Source: Curtobacterium poinsettiae (GTDB lineage Bacteria > Actinomycetota > Actinomycetes > Actinomycetales > Microbacteriaceae). Taken from it: 64,000 nucleotides of DNA. Within the stretch, counting starts at the first letter, position 1; each line of letters opens with the position of its first letter. Positions 54,094 to 64,000 of this stretch are shown here, one piece after another. The position numbers and the translations under genes are program-made. The notes beneath the pieces are model-generated. The model was not told the DNA's origin and searched no databases. It saw only the letters and a program-made list of their open reading frames with translations. The stretch lies in contig NZ_CP106879.1 in NCBI RefSeq assembly GCF_025677645.1, forward strand, positions 1,426,001-1,490,000. The letters run 5' to 3'.

Positions 54094-54127
54094 CGAAGGG
54101 CCCGTCGCGTCAGCGACGGGCCCTTCG
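54094..54127 (-). terminator. Terminator of the DEAD-box helicase gene
   Basis: Perfect 15-base stem (54094-54108 with 54113-54127, arm CGAAGGGCCCGTCGC) with a 4-base loop, 11 bases after the helicase stop on the minus strand. The G10 run beyond it reads as C10 on the transcribed strand. Confidence 0.8.
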
Positions 54128-54138
54128 GTCTGGAGGCG

Positions 54139-55647
<1,509 letters not shown>

Positions 55648-55755
55648 AGAATCACCTTAGTTCTGGTGGAAGTCCCGGCCAGTCTACCGACGGGCGCGTG
55701 GTCCGGGCGCTCCGGGGTCCGTCGGGGCGTCGGCGCGGGCGACCGGCGGGCGTCA

Positions 55756-55810
55756 CTGGACGTCGGGCGGGTGACCGGTCGGCACCGCTGGAGGTCGGGC
55801 GGGTGACCGG
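55756..55810. repeat. Two 23-base direct repeats, 32-base period
   Basis: CTGGACGTCGGGCGGGTGAC... at 55756-55778 and the same with one change at 55788-55810. Both lie directly upstream of the -10 box of the ferritin-like gene (TATGCT, 55822-55827). The three-turn (32-base) spacing could suit a dimeric regulator or be simple duplication. Confidence 0.7.
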
Positions 55811-55833
55811 CGGGTGCCCTCTATGCTGGACGG

Positions 55834-56550
55834 GTGGTGTCGTGGTGGAACCGGAAGCGCGCGGCGCAGCTCGCTGCCGCATGGCTCGCGTCGCGGAGCC
55901 CGCGCGGAGCCGCACAGGTCAAGCGGCTCGCGCTCGACGACGTCACCCCGGAGCTCGACGTCTACCTGGGGCAGGCCGCGTACCTGCAGCTCTCCGTCTA
56001 CGAGACCATGGGACGAGCCGGTGCTTCCGCACCGACGCTCTCCGGCCGTCTGGTCACCGGGGTGCTCGCGACGACGGCGCTCGAGCGGCACCGCACGATC
56101 GTGGCCGAGATCGAGCGCAGCGGCGGAGACCCGGCGGCGCTGATGGCCCCGCACCGCGAGGCGATCGACCTGTTCCTCGAACGGACCAGCGGTGCCGACT
56201 GGTACGAGTCGATGCTGACCGGCTACGTGACGGCCGGCATCCTGAACGACCTGTTCGGCAACCTGCTCCGCTCGCTGCCGATCGACGTGCGGCAGCGGCT
56301 CCGTTCGGTGTTCGACGCGCGCGAGGAAGCGGCGGTCGTCGAAGAACTGACGGCGCACATCGAGGACGACCCGCAGATCGGTTCGCGTCTGGCGATGTGG
56401 GGACGTCGCCTGGTGGGTGACACCCTGCTGGTCGCCCGGTCGGCGCTGGCGTCGCACGCCCGCGAGGACCAGGAGCGGCTCGAGCCGGTCTGGACCGAAC
56501 TCATCGCCGCGCACACCCGACGGATGGACGCACTCGGTCTGACGGCCTGA
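55834..56550 (+). CDS. Ferritin-like (MiaE_2-type) protein
   Basis: 238 aa, nearly all helical. Glu/His pairs suited to a di-iron site: VYETMGRAG, ALERHRTIVAEIE, ERTSGADWYESMLTGYVTAGILND and EEAAVVEELTAHIED. It matches the actinobacterial ferritin-like family related to tRNA-hydroxylase MiaE; its substrate is unknown. GTG 55834 is supported by TATGCT (55822-55827) 6 bases upstream. It lies between the DEAD-box helicase and DUF3107 genes, a conserved actinobacterial order. Confidence 0.82.
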   Translation: MVSWWNRKRAAQLAAAWLASRSPRGAAQVKRLALDDVTPELDVYLGQAAYLQLSVYETMGRAGASAPTLSGRLVTGVLATTALERHRTIVAEIERSGGDPAALMAPHREAIDLFLERTSGADWYESMLTGYVTAGILNDLFGNLLRSLPIDVRQRLRSVFDAREEAAVVEELTAHIEDDPQIGSRLAMWGRRLVGDTLLVARSALASHAREDQERLEPVWTELIAAHTRRMDALGLTA

Positions 56551-56586
56551 GCGGTCAGGCTGCTCGAGCGTCGGGCCGCCTGCTGG

Positions 56587-56883
56587 TCAGGCGCCGCGCG
56601 TCCTGAGCTGCTCGTAGTACGCGGCGTCGCGCTTGTCGCGCTGGGTGCCGAGGAGCCACTCGACGACGAGGGCGACCACGCCGGACCCCACGAGGGCCAC
56701 GACCCAGATCCAGGTGCCGTCGTACCGCCACCCGGCCCAGGTCAGTGCCTCCCAGAGGACGGCTGCGGCGATGCCGCCGACCGCGGGGCCGACGAGCACG
56801 CCGCGGTTCGACCGCCACGGCAGGATCACGTGCGTGACCGCGCCGATGATGACGCCGCCGAGGACGGCGAAGAGCAGTTCCAC
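56587..56883 (-). CDS. Small membrane protein, function unknown
   Basis: 98 aa with three membrane helices (ELLFAVLGGVIIGAVTHVIL, VLVGPAVGGIAAAVLWEALTW, TWIWVVALVGSGVVALVVEWLL) and a charged tail LGTQRDKRDAAYYEQLRTRG. GTG start 4 bases after the DUF3107 stop, so the two form an operon. No family with known function recognised. Confidence 0.75.
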   Translation of the reverse strand: MELLFAVLGGVIIGAVTHVILPWRSNRGVLVGPAVGGIAAAVLWEALTWAGWRYDGTWIWVVALVGSGVVALVVEWLLGTQRDKRDAAYYEQLRTRGA

Positions 56884-56887
56884 GTCG

Positions 56888-57112
56888 TCAGGCGACGAAG
56901 CCGATGCGCCGTGCCTCTTCCGCGCCGACCTCGACGTACGCCAGGGCCGAGACGGGGACGATGAAGCGACGACCCTTGTCGTCCTGCAGCGACAGGTGCG
57001 TCGACTTGGCGGTGAGTGCCTCGGACACGGCCTCCTCGACCTCGTCCGCGGTCTGGGCGGTCTCGAAGGCGATCTCGCGGGGGCTGTTGATGATGCCGAT
57101 CTTGATGTCCAC
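56888..57112 (-). CDS. DUF3107 protein (TB9.4-like)
   Basis: 74 aa: V(M)DIKIGIINSPREIAFETA, then DEVEEAVSEAL and RRFIVPVSALAYVEVGAEEARRIGFVA. This is the DUF3107 family (Rv3208A/TB9.4 in M. tuberculosis), function unknown. The GTG at 57112 matches the family start and has TACGCT (57119-57124 on the minus strand) 6 bases upstream. A longer frame upstream is rejected as non-conserved. It is divergent from adnA by 127 bases. Confidence 0.9.
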   Translation of the reverse strand: MDIKIGIINSPREIAFETAQTADEVEEAVSEALTAKSTHLSLQDDKGRRFIVPVSALAYVEVGAEEARRIGFVA

Positions 57113-57239
57113 GAGCACAGCGTATCCGAGCCGTCCCGTGCGGCATCGGGCGTTCGCCGCGGGCGCACTCGACGCCGTGACGACCGGTGTCCCGCGCGTC
57201 CGCAGCGGCGCTGTCGGCGGTCCTGGGTACCGTACGAGC

Positions 57240-60200
57240 GTGCCGCAGACCACGCTGACGTTCGCTCCCGAGGACACCGGGTTCGCGCGCGCACTGGTCG
57301 ACGACCCCTCGCAGGCCGCGGTGCTCGCGCTGCCGGACGGCCGTCACGCCGCGGTGATCGGTGCACCGGGCAGTGGCAAGACGACCACGCTCGCACGGCT
57401 CGTCGCCGACCGGCTGACCCGACCCGACGCCATCACCCCCGACGGCCACGCGACGGTCCTCGCCCTGACCTCGGCGCGGACGGCCGCGACGGCGCTGCGC
57501 GACCGGCTCGCTCGGGCGGTCGACCGGGTCGTGCCGGGTGCACTCGCCCGCACCGTGAACTCGCTGGCGTTCCAGATCGTCACCCACGCGGCGTCGGTGC
57601 AGGGGCAGGAACCCCCGACGCTGCTGACCGGTGGGGAGCAGGACCGGATCATCGCCGACCTGCTCGCCGGGCACGAACTCGACGGAGCCGGACCGGCCTG
57701 GCCCGACCCGATCACCGCCGTCGTCCGTGAGCGAGCGGGTTTCCGCACCGCCCTGCGTGACGTCATGATGCGTGCGGTGGCCGCCGGCGTCGAGCCCGAC
57801 GACATGCGGGAACTCGGCGACGAGCTCGGACGACCCGAGTGGCGGGCCGTCGGGGACTTCGTGGACGACTACCGGGCATCGGTGACCGCGTTCCGACCGA
57901 CCGGACTCGACTCCGGCGAACTCGTGGCGTACGCCACCGCCGCGGTGCTGCGGCACGAGCTCCCCGCGAGCATCGCCGCCCTGCGCCTGGTCGTGGTCGA
58001 CGACACGCAGGAACTGGTGGAGGGTGAGATCGCCCTGCTCGGGGCACTCGCCCGCTACGGCGTGCAGCTCGTGGCCTTCGGCGACCCGGACATCGCCGCC
58101 TCGGCGTTCCGCGGCGCCGAACCGGACGTCCTCGGTCGCCTGGCCGTGCGACTCGGCGTCGACCGCGTCGACGAGCTGTTCCTCGGCGCAGTGCACCGGC
58201 ACCCCGCCCCGATCCGTGCCCTGGTCACCGGTGTCACGGGTCGCATCGGCACCGCGGCGGCCGGTCGGCAGCGCAGTGCCTCGGCGGGCGACCAGGATGC
58301 GCGGTCCGACGCCGTCGTGCACCTCGAGGCCGCCAGCCGGTCCGCGCTGGTCGTGGCGATCGCCCGTCGACTGCGCGAACACCGCCTGCTCGACGGTGTG
58401 CCGTGGCACCGGATGGCCGTGGTCACCCGCAGCGGTGCTGCCATCCCCGAACTCGTCCGGGCACTCTCCGTGGCCGAGGTCCCGGCGACCGCCGGTGCCG
58501 CGCCCGTCCGTCCGCGCGACGACTCCGCGGCGCGGGCGCTGCTCGACGCGGCTGCGGTGGCGCTCGACGTCCTGCCGCTGGACGCCGCCCTGGCCACCGC
58601 GTTCGCCACGGGACCCCTCGGTGGCCTCGACACCCTGGCGATGCGCCGGCTCCGGCTCGCCCTGCGGCGCGAGGAACTCGCGGGCGACGGCAGCCGCACC
58701 GCCGACGAACTGCTGGTCGATGCCCTGGGCGCACCGGAGCGCCTGGCGACGGTGGACGCCGGGTTCGCGCGCCGGGCGACCCGGCTGGCCCGGAGCCTGG
58801 TGCAGGCACGTGCCGACGCCCAGGCGGGATCGAGCATCGAGGAGATCCTCTGGGGCCTCTGGGAACGCAGCGGTCTCGCGAAGTCGTGGGGTGCCCAGTC
58901 CGCCGCCGGTGGGGTCGGCGCCGGGGAAGCCGACCGGCACCTGGACGCCGTCGTCGGCCTGTTCACCGCCGCCAAGCGCTTCGTCGAGCGCACGCCGGAC
59001 GCTCCCGCGCGGGTCTTCGTCGACGACCTGCTCGGCGCCGACCTGCCCGAGGACTCGATCGGCCCCGACCGGACCGCCGGCCGGGTGCGGGTGCTGACGC
59101 CGTCGGCGACGATCGGGCTCGAGTGCGACGTGGTCGTGGTGCTCGGTCTGCAGGACGGCGTCTGGCCCAACACCCGGGTGCGCGGCAGTCTGCTCGACCC
59201 GGACGGACTGGTCCGCGCTGCTGCCGGGGTCGAGCGTTCGCCCATCGACGACCGTGCCGCGGTGGTCGCCGACGAACTCCGGCTGTTCGCGCGGGCCGTC
59301 TCGCGCGCCACCACCCAGGTCGTCATCGGCACGGTCGCGAACGACGACGAGTCGCCGTCACCCTTCGTCCGACTCGTCCCGGTGCCGCCGGACCGTCAGC
59401 CGACCGTCCACCCGCTGTCCCTGCGTGGGCTCGCCGGGTCGCTGCGCCGCCGGGTGGTGGGCTCCGGCGACCACGAGGCCGCGTCCGCGCTGGCCCGCCT
59501 GGCCGAGGCCGAGGTACCCGGGGCGGCACCGGACGAGTGGTACGGGCTCGCCGAACCGACCACGGACGACCCCCTGGTCGACCTCGACGCCGAGCCCGCG
59601 CCCGAGGTCGAGGGTGGCGAGCCCGTCGCTCCGGCCGTGTCGGTGTCGCCGTCGCGGATCGGCACCTTCGAGGAGTGCCCGGTGCACTGGTTCGCCCAGA
59701 CCTTCGGCGGCGGTGCCCCGAGCCCGGCGATGGGCATCGGGACGATCGTGCACGAGGCGATGGAGCACGCAACCGAGATCGACGTCGAGTCGCTGTGGGA
59801 GCGGGTCGAGGCCCGGTGGGACGAGCTGACGTTCGAGTCGCCCTGGGTCGCCGACCGCGAGCGCGCCCGGACCCGGCGGATGATCGAGGGGCTGAGCGAC
59901 TACCTCCGTACCTTCGCCCGTGCCGGCCGCCGGCTGCTCGGAGCCGAGACGTCGTTCGCGCTCGTGACCGGGCCCGCCCGGATCCGGGGGAGCATCGACC
60001 GCATCGAGGTCGATCCCGAGGGCCGGGTCAGCGTCGTCGACCTGAAGACCGGCCGGTCGATGCCCAGCGAGAAGAACGACATGCCGGAACACCCGCAGCT
60101 CGGCGCCTACCAACTCGCGGTCGAGGACGGCGCGGTCGAGGGCGTGCCGGCGGGTTCTCCGATGACCGACGCCCGGCTGGTGTTCGTCCAGAACCCCCGC

Positions 60201-60395
60201 GGTGGGCAGGCGTTCTCCGAGCGGACGCAGCACGCGTTCGACGCCGAGGCGCGTGAGGCCTACCGCGAGCGGTTGCACGGGGTGGCGCGGGGCATGGCCG
60301 GCCGGACGTTCGTGGCGAACGTGGACGACCACTGCGAGAAGGCCCGGACCGGGGTCGAGTGCCGGATCCACGTGGTGGCGGAGGTGACCTGGTGA
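57240..60395 (+). CDS. adnA: AdnA-type helicase-nuclease subunit
   Basis: 1051 aa. N-terminal UvrD/Rep-type motor with Walker A GAPGSGKTTT (K47). The Walker B position reads VVVDDTQELVEGE (about 248-260), where motor helicases have DEYQD, so ATPase function may be reduced. The C-terminal RecB-like nuclease (about 800-1051) has SPSRIGTFEECPVHW, VVDLKTGRS near 932 and GAYQLAVE, i.e. the PD-(D/E)xK core. With adnB it should form the AdnAB double-strand-break resection machine of actinobacteria. GTG 57240 with TACCGT (57228-57233) 6 bases upstream. Its stop overlaps the adnB start (GTGA). Confidence 0.88.
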   Translation: MPQTTLTFAPEDTGFARALVDDPSQAAVLALPDGRHAAVIGAPGSGKTTTLARLVADRLTRPDAITPDGHATVLALTSARTAATALRDRLARAVDRVVPGALARTVNSLAFQIVTHAASVQGQEPPTLLTGGEQDRIIADLLAGHELDGAGPAWPDPITAVVRERAGFRTALRDVMMRAVAAGVEPDDMRELGDELGRPEWRAVGDFVDDYRASVTAFRPTGLDSGELVAYATAAVLRHELPASIAALRLVVVDDTQELVEGEIALLGALARYGVQLVAFGDPDIAASAFRGAEPDVLGRLAVRLGVDRVDELFLGAVHRHPAPIRALVTGVTGRIGTAAAGRQRSASAGDQDARSDAVVHLEAASRSALVVAIARRLREHRLLDGVPWHRMAVVTRSGAAIPELVRALSVAEVPATAGAAPVRPRDDSAARALLDAAAVALDVLPLDAALATAFATGPLGGLDTLAMRRLRLALRREELAGDGSRTADELLVDALGAPERLATVDAGFARRATRLARSLVQARADAQAGSSIEEILWGLWERSGLAKSWGAQSAAGGVGAGEADRHLDAVVGLFTAAKRFVERTPDAPARVFVDDLLGADLPEDSIGPDRTAGRVRVLTPSATIGLECDVVVVLGLQDGVWPNTRVRGSLLDPDGLVRAAAGVERSPIDDRAAVVADELRLFARAVSRATTQVVIGTVANDDESPSPFVRLVPVPPDRQPTVHPLSLRGLAGSLRRRVVGSGDHEAASALARLAEAEVPGAAPDEWYGLAEPTTDDPLVDLDAEPAPEVEGGEPVAPAVSVSPSRIGTFEECPVHWFAQTFGGGAPSPAMGIGTIVHEAMEHATEIDVESLWERVEARWDELTFESPWVADRERARTRRMIEGLSDYLRTFARAGRRLLGAETSFALVTGPARIRGSIDRIEVDPEGRVSVVDLKTGRSMPSEKNDMPEHPQLGAYQLAVEDGAVEGVPAGSPMTDARLVFVQNPRGGQAFSERTQHAFDAEAREAYRERLHGVARGMAGRTFVANVDDHCEKARTGVECRIHVVAEVTW

Positions 60396-63300
60396 GCGAC
60401 ACGGCGGACAGGACCGACGCGGCTGACGCGACCGGCACGGCTGCTGTGGCTGGCGCGGTCCGCACGGCTGCCGCTGTGCCGCCCGTCATCCGGCACGACG
60501 CCGACGCCATCGCTGACGCCCTCGGCCGCCCCCGCCCCACCGCCCAGCAGCGCGCGGTCATCGAGTCGCCGCTCGTGCCGGCGCTGGTCGTCGCCGGAGC
60601 CGGCAGTGGGAAGACCGAGACGATGGCGTCGCGCGTCGTCTGGCTGCTGGCCAACGGACTCGTCCGCCCGGACGAGGTGCTCGGCCTGACCTTCACCCGC
60701 AAGGCCGCCGGTGAACTCTCCGTCCGCATCAACGACCGCATCCGCGCGCTCGAGGACGTGGGGCTGATCACCCCGGGGGACGCCTTCGAGGCGCCCACCG
60801 TCTCGACGTACAACGCCTTCGCCAACGCGGTCTTCCGCGAGAACGCCCTGCTCGTCGGGCGTGACGGAGAGTCCCAGGTGCTGACCGAACCCTCGGCCTG
60901 GCAGCTCGCCCGTCGGGTCGTGGTGGCCGCCCGCGACGACCGGCTCGCCGGACTCGACCGCGATGTCGACACCCTGACCGCGGCCGTGGTCGCCCTCGCC
61001 GGCGCCACGTCCGAACACCTCGTCGAGCCGGAGGACCTGCGCCGGTTCGCGATGGAGTTCTCCGAGCTGCTCGAACTCCCCGGCAACCGCGGCAAGCCGT
61101 ACAAGGCGATCACCGACGCGGTCGCCGCGATCGGTGCCCTCGAACCCCTGGCCGACCTGGTCGCCGAGTTCCGACGGCAGAAGGTCGACCGCGGGTTCGT
61201 GGAGTTCTCCGACCAGATCGCCCTCGCGCTCGCCGCGGCCGAGTCCGCGCCCCGCGTCGTCACCGACCTGCGGAGCCGGTACGGGGTGGTGCTCCTCGAC
61301 GAGTACCAGGACACCTCGGTGGTGCAGACCCGGTTCCTCGCCCGGCTGTTCCGCGGGCACTCGGTGATGGCGGTCGGCGACCCGCACCAGTCGATCTACG
61401 GGTTCCGTGGTGCGAGTGCGGCGAACCTCGCCCGGTTCCCGCACGACTTCGGCAGCGACGAACCCGACGTGGCCGAACCCGTCACCTTCGCGCTGTCGAC
61501 CAGCTGGCGGAACCCGGTGGACGTGCTCGCGGGGGCGAACGCGATCGTGTCACCGCTGTCCGAGGCGTCCGAGGTCGACGTCGAACGGCTCTCGCCGCGG
61601 CCGGGCGCGGACGCCGGCACCGTGCGGGTGGTGTTCCCGGAGACCCTGCCGGAAGAAGCCGACGAGGTCGCGGCGTGGTTCCAGGACCACCGCCGTCAGG
61701 ACCCGACGGGCTCGATGGCGCTGCTGCTGCGCGCGCGGAAGGACCTCGCGGCGTTCACGGCGGCGCTCGGTGCCCGCGGGGTGCCGTACCACGTGCTCGG
61801 CACCGGAGGACTGCTCCAGCGTCCGGAGATCGTCGACCTGGTGGCGTGCCTGCGCGTGCTGCACGACCCGGCGGCCGGCAACGACCTGATCCGGCTGCTG
61901 GCGGGTGCACGGTGGCGGGTCGGGGCGGCGGACATCGTCGCCCTGCACCAGCTCGCCCGGTGGCTGTTCCAGCGCGACCACACCCAGCAGCGCCTCGACG
62001 ACGACCTGACCGCGGCCTTCCGGGCCTCGGTGGCCGCCGGGGAGCACGGGTCGATCGTCGACGCCCTCGACTTCGTCGCGACCGCACCCGACGAGCACGG
62101 CGCGCTCGAGGGCATCACCGCCGCCGGGCGCAGCCGGATGCGTGCGCTCGGCGGGCAGCTCGCGATGCTCCGCTCACGCGCGGGGAGCGACCTGGTCGAC
62201 TTCGTGACGCTCGTCGTGCAGGAGATGCGACTCGACATCGAGGTCGCCGCGCACGAACAGGGCAGCGGCGCCTACCTCGACGCCTTCATCGACGAACTCG
62301 CCGGCTTCGTCTCGACCGACGACCGCGCCGACCTCGGTTCGTTCCTCGGGTGGATCGACGCCGCAGCCCGGCGTGACGACATGGGTCCGCGTTCCGAGGA
62401 GCCCGAGGCCGGGACCGTGCAGATCCTGACGATCCACGGGTCCAAGGGGCTGGAGTGGGACGCCGTCGCGGTGCCCCGGATGGTCGAGGGCGGGCTGCCG
62501 GCGCGTCCGCAGGAGGGCTCGTCCGGTTGGCTCGGGTTCGGCCGACTGCCGTACGAGTTCCGCGGGGACGCCGCCGAGCTGCCGCGACTCGCGTGGCGCG
62601 GGCAGGAGACCCAGAAGGACGTCACCACGGCGATCGACGCCTTCAAGGAACAGGTGAAGGCCCGCAACGAAGACGAGGAGCGCCGGCTCACCTACGTCGC
62701 CCTGACCCGTGCCAAGCACGACCTGCTGGTGTCCGGCTCCTTCTGGGCCGGCGGGGTCCGACCCACCGAGCCGAGCCGCTACCTGCGCGACCTGGTGGAC
62801 GCCGGCGTCATCGACGGTGCTGCGATCCCCGAGACGACGGTGCACGACGAGAACCCGATGGGGGAGAGCGGCGCGACCCAGACCTGGCCGCACGTGCCGT
62901 TCGGGCAGCGCGCGCCGCGGGTCCTGGCCGCGGCGGAGCGGGTGCGGAACGCGAACCCCGGCGCTGCGGGGCGCTTCGCTGCCGACATCGACCTCCTGCT
63001 CGCCGAACGGCACGCCACCCGGAACGCGAAGCACGCGGTCGCCGTCCCGCACCGGGTGCCGGCCTCGGGCTTCAAGGACTACCTGACCGAACCCGACTCG
63101 GTCGCCGAGCGGCTCCGCCGGCCGATGCCGGAGCGACCGTACCGCGCAACCCGGCTCGGCACGCTCTTCCACCAGTGGGTGGAACAGCGGGCGCAGAGCG
63201 GCGGCGCGCTCGAGACGCTCGACGTGTGGGACGGGGAGCTCGACCTCGATGCCGACGACCTCGCCGACGCGTCGCCAGACGCCGTGGTCACCGACGACGA

Positions 63301-63685
63301 CGCCCGTCGACTGGCGGACTTCCAGGCGACGTTCGCCCTCTCCCGGTGGGCTGGGCTGACACCGATCGAGGTCGAGCGGGAGATCCACATCCCGTTCCTC
63401 GGGCACAGTGTGGTCTGCAAGCTGGACGCCGTGTACGAGATCGACGGACGCGCCGAGGTCGTCGACTGGAAGACGGGCAAGGCGCCGTCGGGCGCGGACG
63501 ACCTGGCCCGCCGAACGCTGCAGCTCGCGCTGTACCGCGTCGCCTACGCCGAGTTCACCGGGCGACCGCTCGACCAGGTCGACGCGGTGTTCTACTTCGT
63601 CGCCGACGACCTCGAGGTCCGTCCGACCGAGCTGCTCGACCGCGCCGGACTCGAGCGTGCGTGGGCCGAGGCCATCGGCAGCTGA
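60392..63685 (+). CDS. adnB: AdnB-type helicase-nuclease subunit
   Basis: 1097 aa. After an Ala-rich leader, Q motif PTAQQRAVIES, Walker A GAGSGKTETM (K74), GLTFTRKAAGEL, intact Walker B LLDEYQDTS near 303, GDPHQSIYGFRGA, and late motor motifs TIHGSKGLEWD and YVALTRAKHDLL. A C-terminal nuclease has VVDWKTGKAPSG near 1022 and LQLALYRVAYAEF. This subunit carries the complete motor and is the expected main translocase of AdnAB. GTG start overlaps the adnA stop by four bases (GTGA). Length matches mycobacterial AdnB. Confidence 0.9.
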   Translation: MSDTADRTDAADATGTAAVAGAVRTAAAVPPVIRHDADAIADALGRPRPTAQQRAVIESPLVPALVVAGAGSGKTETMASRVVWLLANGLVRPDEVLGLTFTRKAAGELSVRINDRIRALEDVGLITPGDAFEAPTVSTYNAFANAVFRENALLVGRDGESQVLTEPSAWQLARRVVVAARDDRLAGLDRDVDTLTAAVVALAGATSEHLVEPEDLRRFAMEFSELLELPGNRGKPYKAITDAVAAIGALEPLADLVAEFRRQKVDRGFVEFSDQIALALAAAESAPRVVTDLRSRYGVVLLDEYQDTSVVQTRFLARLFRGHSVMAVGDPHQSIYGFRGASAANLARFPHDFGSDEPDVAEPVTFALSTSWRNPVDVLAGANAIVSPLSEASEVDVERLSPRPGADAGTVRVVFPETLPEEADEVAAWFQDHRRQDPTGSMALLLRARKDLAAFTAALGARGVPYHVLGTGGLLQRPEIVDLVACLRVLHDPAAGNDLIRLLAGARWRVGAADIVALHQLARWLFQRDHTQQRLDDDLTAAFRASVAAGEHGSIVDALDFVATAPDEHGALEGITAAGRSRMRALGGQLAMLRSRAGSDLVDFVTLVVQEMRLDIEVAAHEQGSGAYLDAFIDELAGFVSTDDRADLGSFLGWIDAAARRDDMGPRSEEPEAGTVQILTIHGSKGLEWDAVAVPRMVEGGLPARPQEGSSGWLGFGRLPYEFRGDAAELPRLAWRGQETQKDVTTAIDAFKEQVKARNEDEERRLTYVALTRAKHDLLVSGSFWAGGVRPTEPSRYLRDLVDAGVIDGAAIPETTVHDENPMGESGATQTWPHVPFGQRAPRVLAAAERVRNANPGAAGRFAADIDLLLAERHATRNAKHAVAVPHRVPASGFKDYLTEPDSVAERLRRPMPERPYRATRLGTLFHQWVEQRAQSGGALETLDVWDGELDLDADDLADASPDAVVTDDDARRLADFQATFALSRWAGLTPIEVEREIHIPFLGHSVVCKLDAVYEIDGRAEVVDWKTGKAPSGADDLARRTLQLALYRVAYAEFTGRPLDQVDAVFYFVADDLEVRPTELLDRAGLERAWAEAIGS

Positions 63686-63720
63686 TCCCCCCTGCGTCAC
63701 GCGGGTGGCGCGTCGCGCCC

Positions 63721-63849
63721 GTCCTGTACCGCGCCCGTGTCGCGCTGCGCCCGCGTCGTGTTCCGCCCATGTCGCGCTACGCCCCGCGTCGCGCAGGGCC
63801 CGTGTCGAGTCGCGCCCGTGTCGGGTCGTGCCCGTGTCGTGCTCCGCCC
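63721..63849. repeat. 16-base tandem repeat, eight units
   Basis: Eight consecutive units with consensus GTGTCGNGNNNCGCCC, seven of 16 bases and one of 17 (63769-63785). It begins 35 bases after the adnB stop and abuts the hairpin at 63849. The unit length is not a multiple of three, so it does not encode a repeat peptide. The 315-base stretch after adnB contains this, the hairpin and a half palindromic repeat; I see no gene. Confidence 0.85.
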
Positions 63850-63893
63850 TGGAGGCCCGGTGCGGGTCCGCCCTGCCGGCACCCGGCCTCCAG
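63849..63893. terminator. GGAGGCCCGG-type terminator after adnB
   Basis: 15-base arms (63849-63863 and 63879-63893) beginning CTGGAGGCC with two central mismatches and a 15-base loop. Diverged member of the hairpin family found at other gene ends in this window. Confidence 0.65.
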
Positions 63894-63952
63894 GCGGTCG
63901 CGCCAGGTGCCCGGGCGGCGGCCGGGACCGGTCACCACTCCCCGCAGGACGC

Positions 63953-63978
63953 ACAGCGAGTGGTCACAGACCGTCGGG
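63953..63978. repeat. Probable left arm of another palindromic repeat at the window edge
   Basis: CGAGTGGTCACAGACCGTCG closely matches the left-arm core of the 63-base repeats (CGAGTGGTCACGAACTGTCG). The expected right arm would lie at or beyond 63994, at the window end, so completeness cannot be judged. Confidence 0.4.
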
Positions 63979-64000
63979 CGGCCGCGCTGGGACCGACGAG

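Noticed and set aside
63721..63849. 16-base tandem array considered as a CRISPR array
   Set aside because: Units abut without spacers, are only 16 bases long, and there are no cas genes.

Overview
The window is high-GC DNA with dense, short-spaced genes and many GTG starts. It also carries mycothiol-type, DapD/DapE, DUF3107, DUF3117 and AdnAB-like genes. Together these point to an actinobacterial chromosome. An LAxTG surface protein, two peptide transporters and a small GH18 chitinase fit a Microbacteriaceae-like plant- or soil-associated bacterium (Curtobacterium-like; this genus-level guess is inference). I see no rRNA, tRNA, phage, insertion sequence or CRISPR array.

Layout. 0-10 kb: small regulators and enzymes (XRE regulator cut by the window edge, HD hydrolase, MalY/PatB-type lyase, PEP-mutase-like protein, GNAT, LysR, FusB/FBP-type zinc protein, BlaI/M56 pair). 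It includes a coupled gene pair at 1669-4346: a cohesin-like, sortase-anchored surface protein followed by a secreted amidase carrying a dockerin-like EF-hand pair. 10-15 kb: a tandem glycine riboswitch driving gcvT-gcvH-gcvP. 15.5-27.8 kb: two complete Dpp/Opp-type peptide ABC transporters, each with a fused double ATPase. 27.9-44.2 kb: a housekeeping block (PrxQ-type peroxiredoxin, CPBP protease, typA, M20 hydrolase, mshB-like, ferredoxin, dapC, gltA, dapD, dapE, a membrane glycosyltransferase-like protein, DUF3117, AAA ATPase, O-methyltransferase, tatB). 44.3-53 kb: chitinase, methyltransferase, mrp-DUF1003-MgtE-like cluster, stress protein, GNAT, Xaa-Pro aminopeptidase. 53-63.7 kb: PHP phosphoesterase, DEAD-box helicase, ferritin-like protein, DUF3107, and the adnA-adnB helicase-nuclease pair. 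The gene order of 30-50 kb and 54-63.7 kb resembles the M. tuberculosis Rv1165-Rv1232c and Rv3201c-Rv3211 regions (from memory).

How the genes work together. dapC, dapD and dapE supply the succinylase branch of lysine/diaminopimelate synthesis. gcvTHP with the riboswitch handles excess glycine. The two transporters plus PepP and the M20 hydrolase suggest peptide use. AdnAB is the expected double-strand-break resection machine.

Non-coding structure is unusually informative. About 25 genes have a TANNNT-like -10 box only 6-8 bases before the start codon, as expected for leaderless mRNAs, and I used this to choose starts. GGAGGCCCG-type hairpins mark convergent gene ends. A 63-base palindromic repeat (23-base arms, constant 17-base centre) occurs five times in intergenic DNA. 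There are also 15-, 16- and 17-base tandem repeats. All similarity statements come from reading the sequence by eye; no searches were run.
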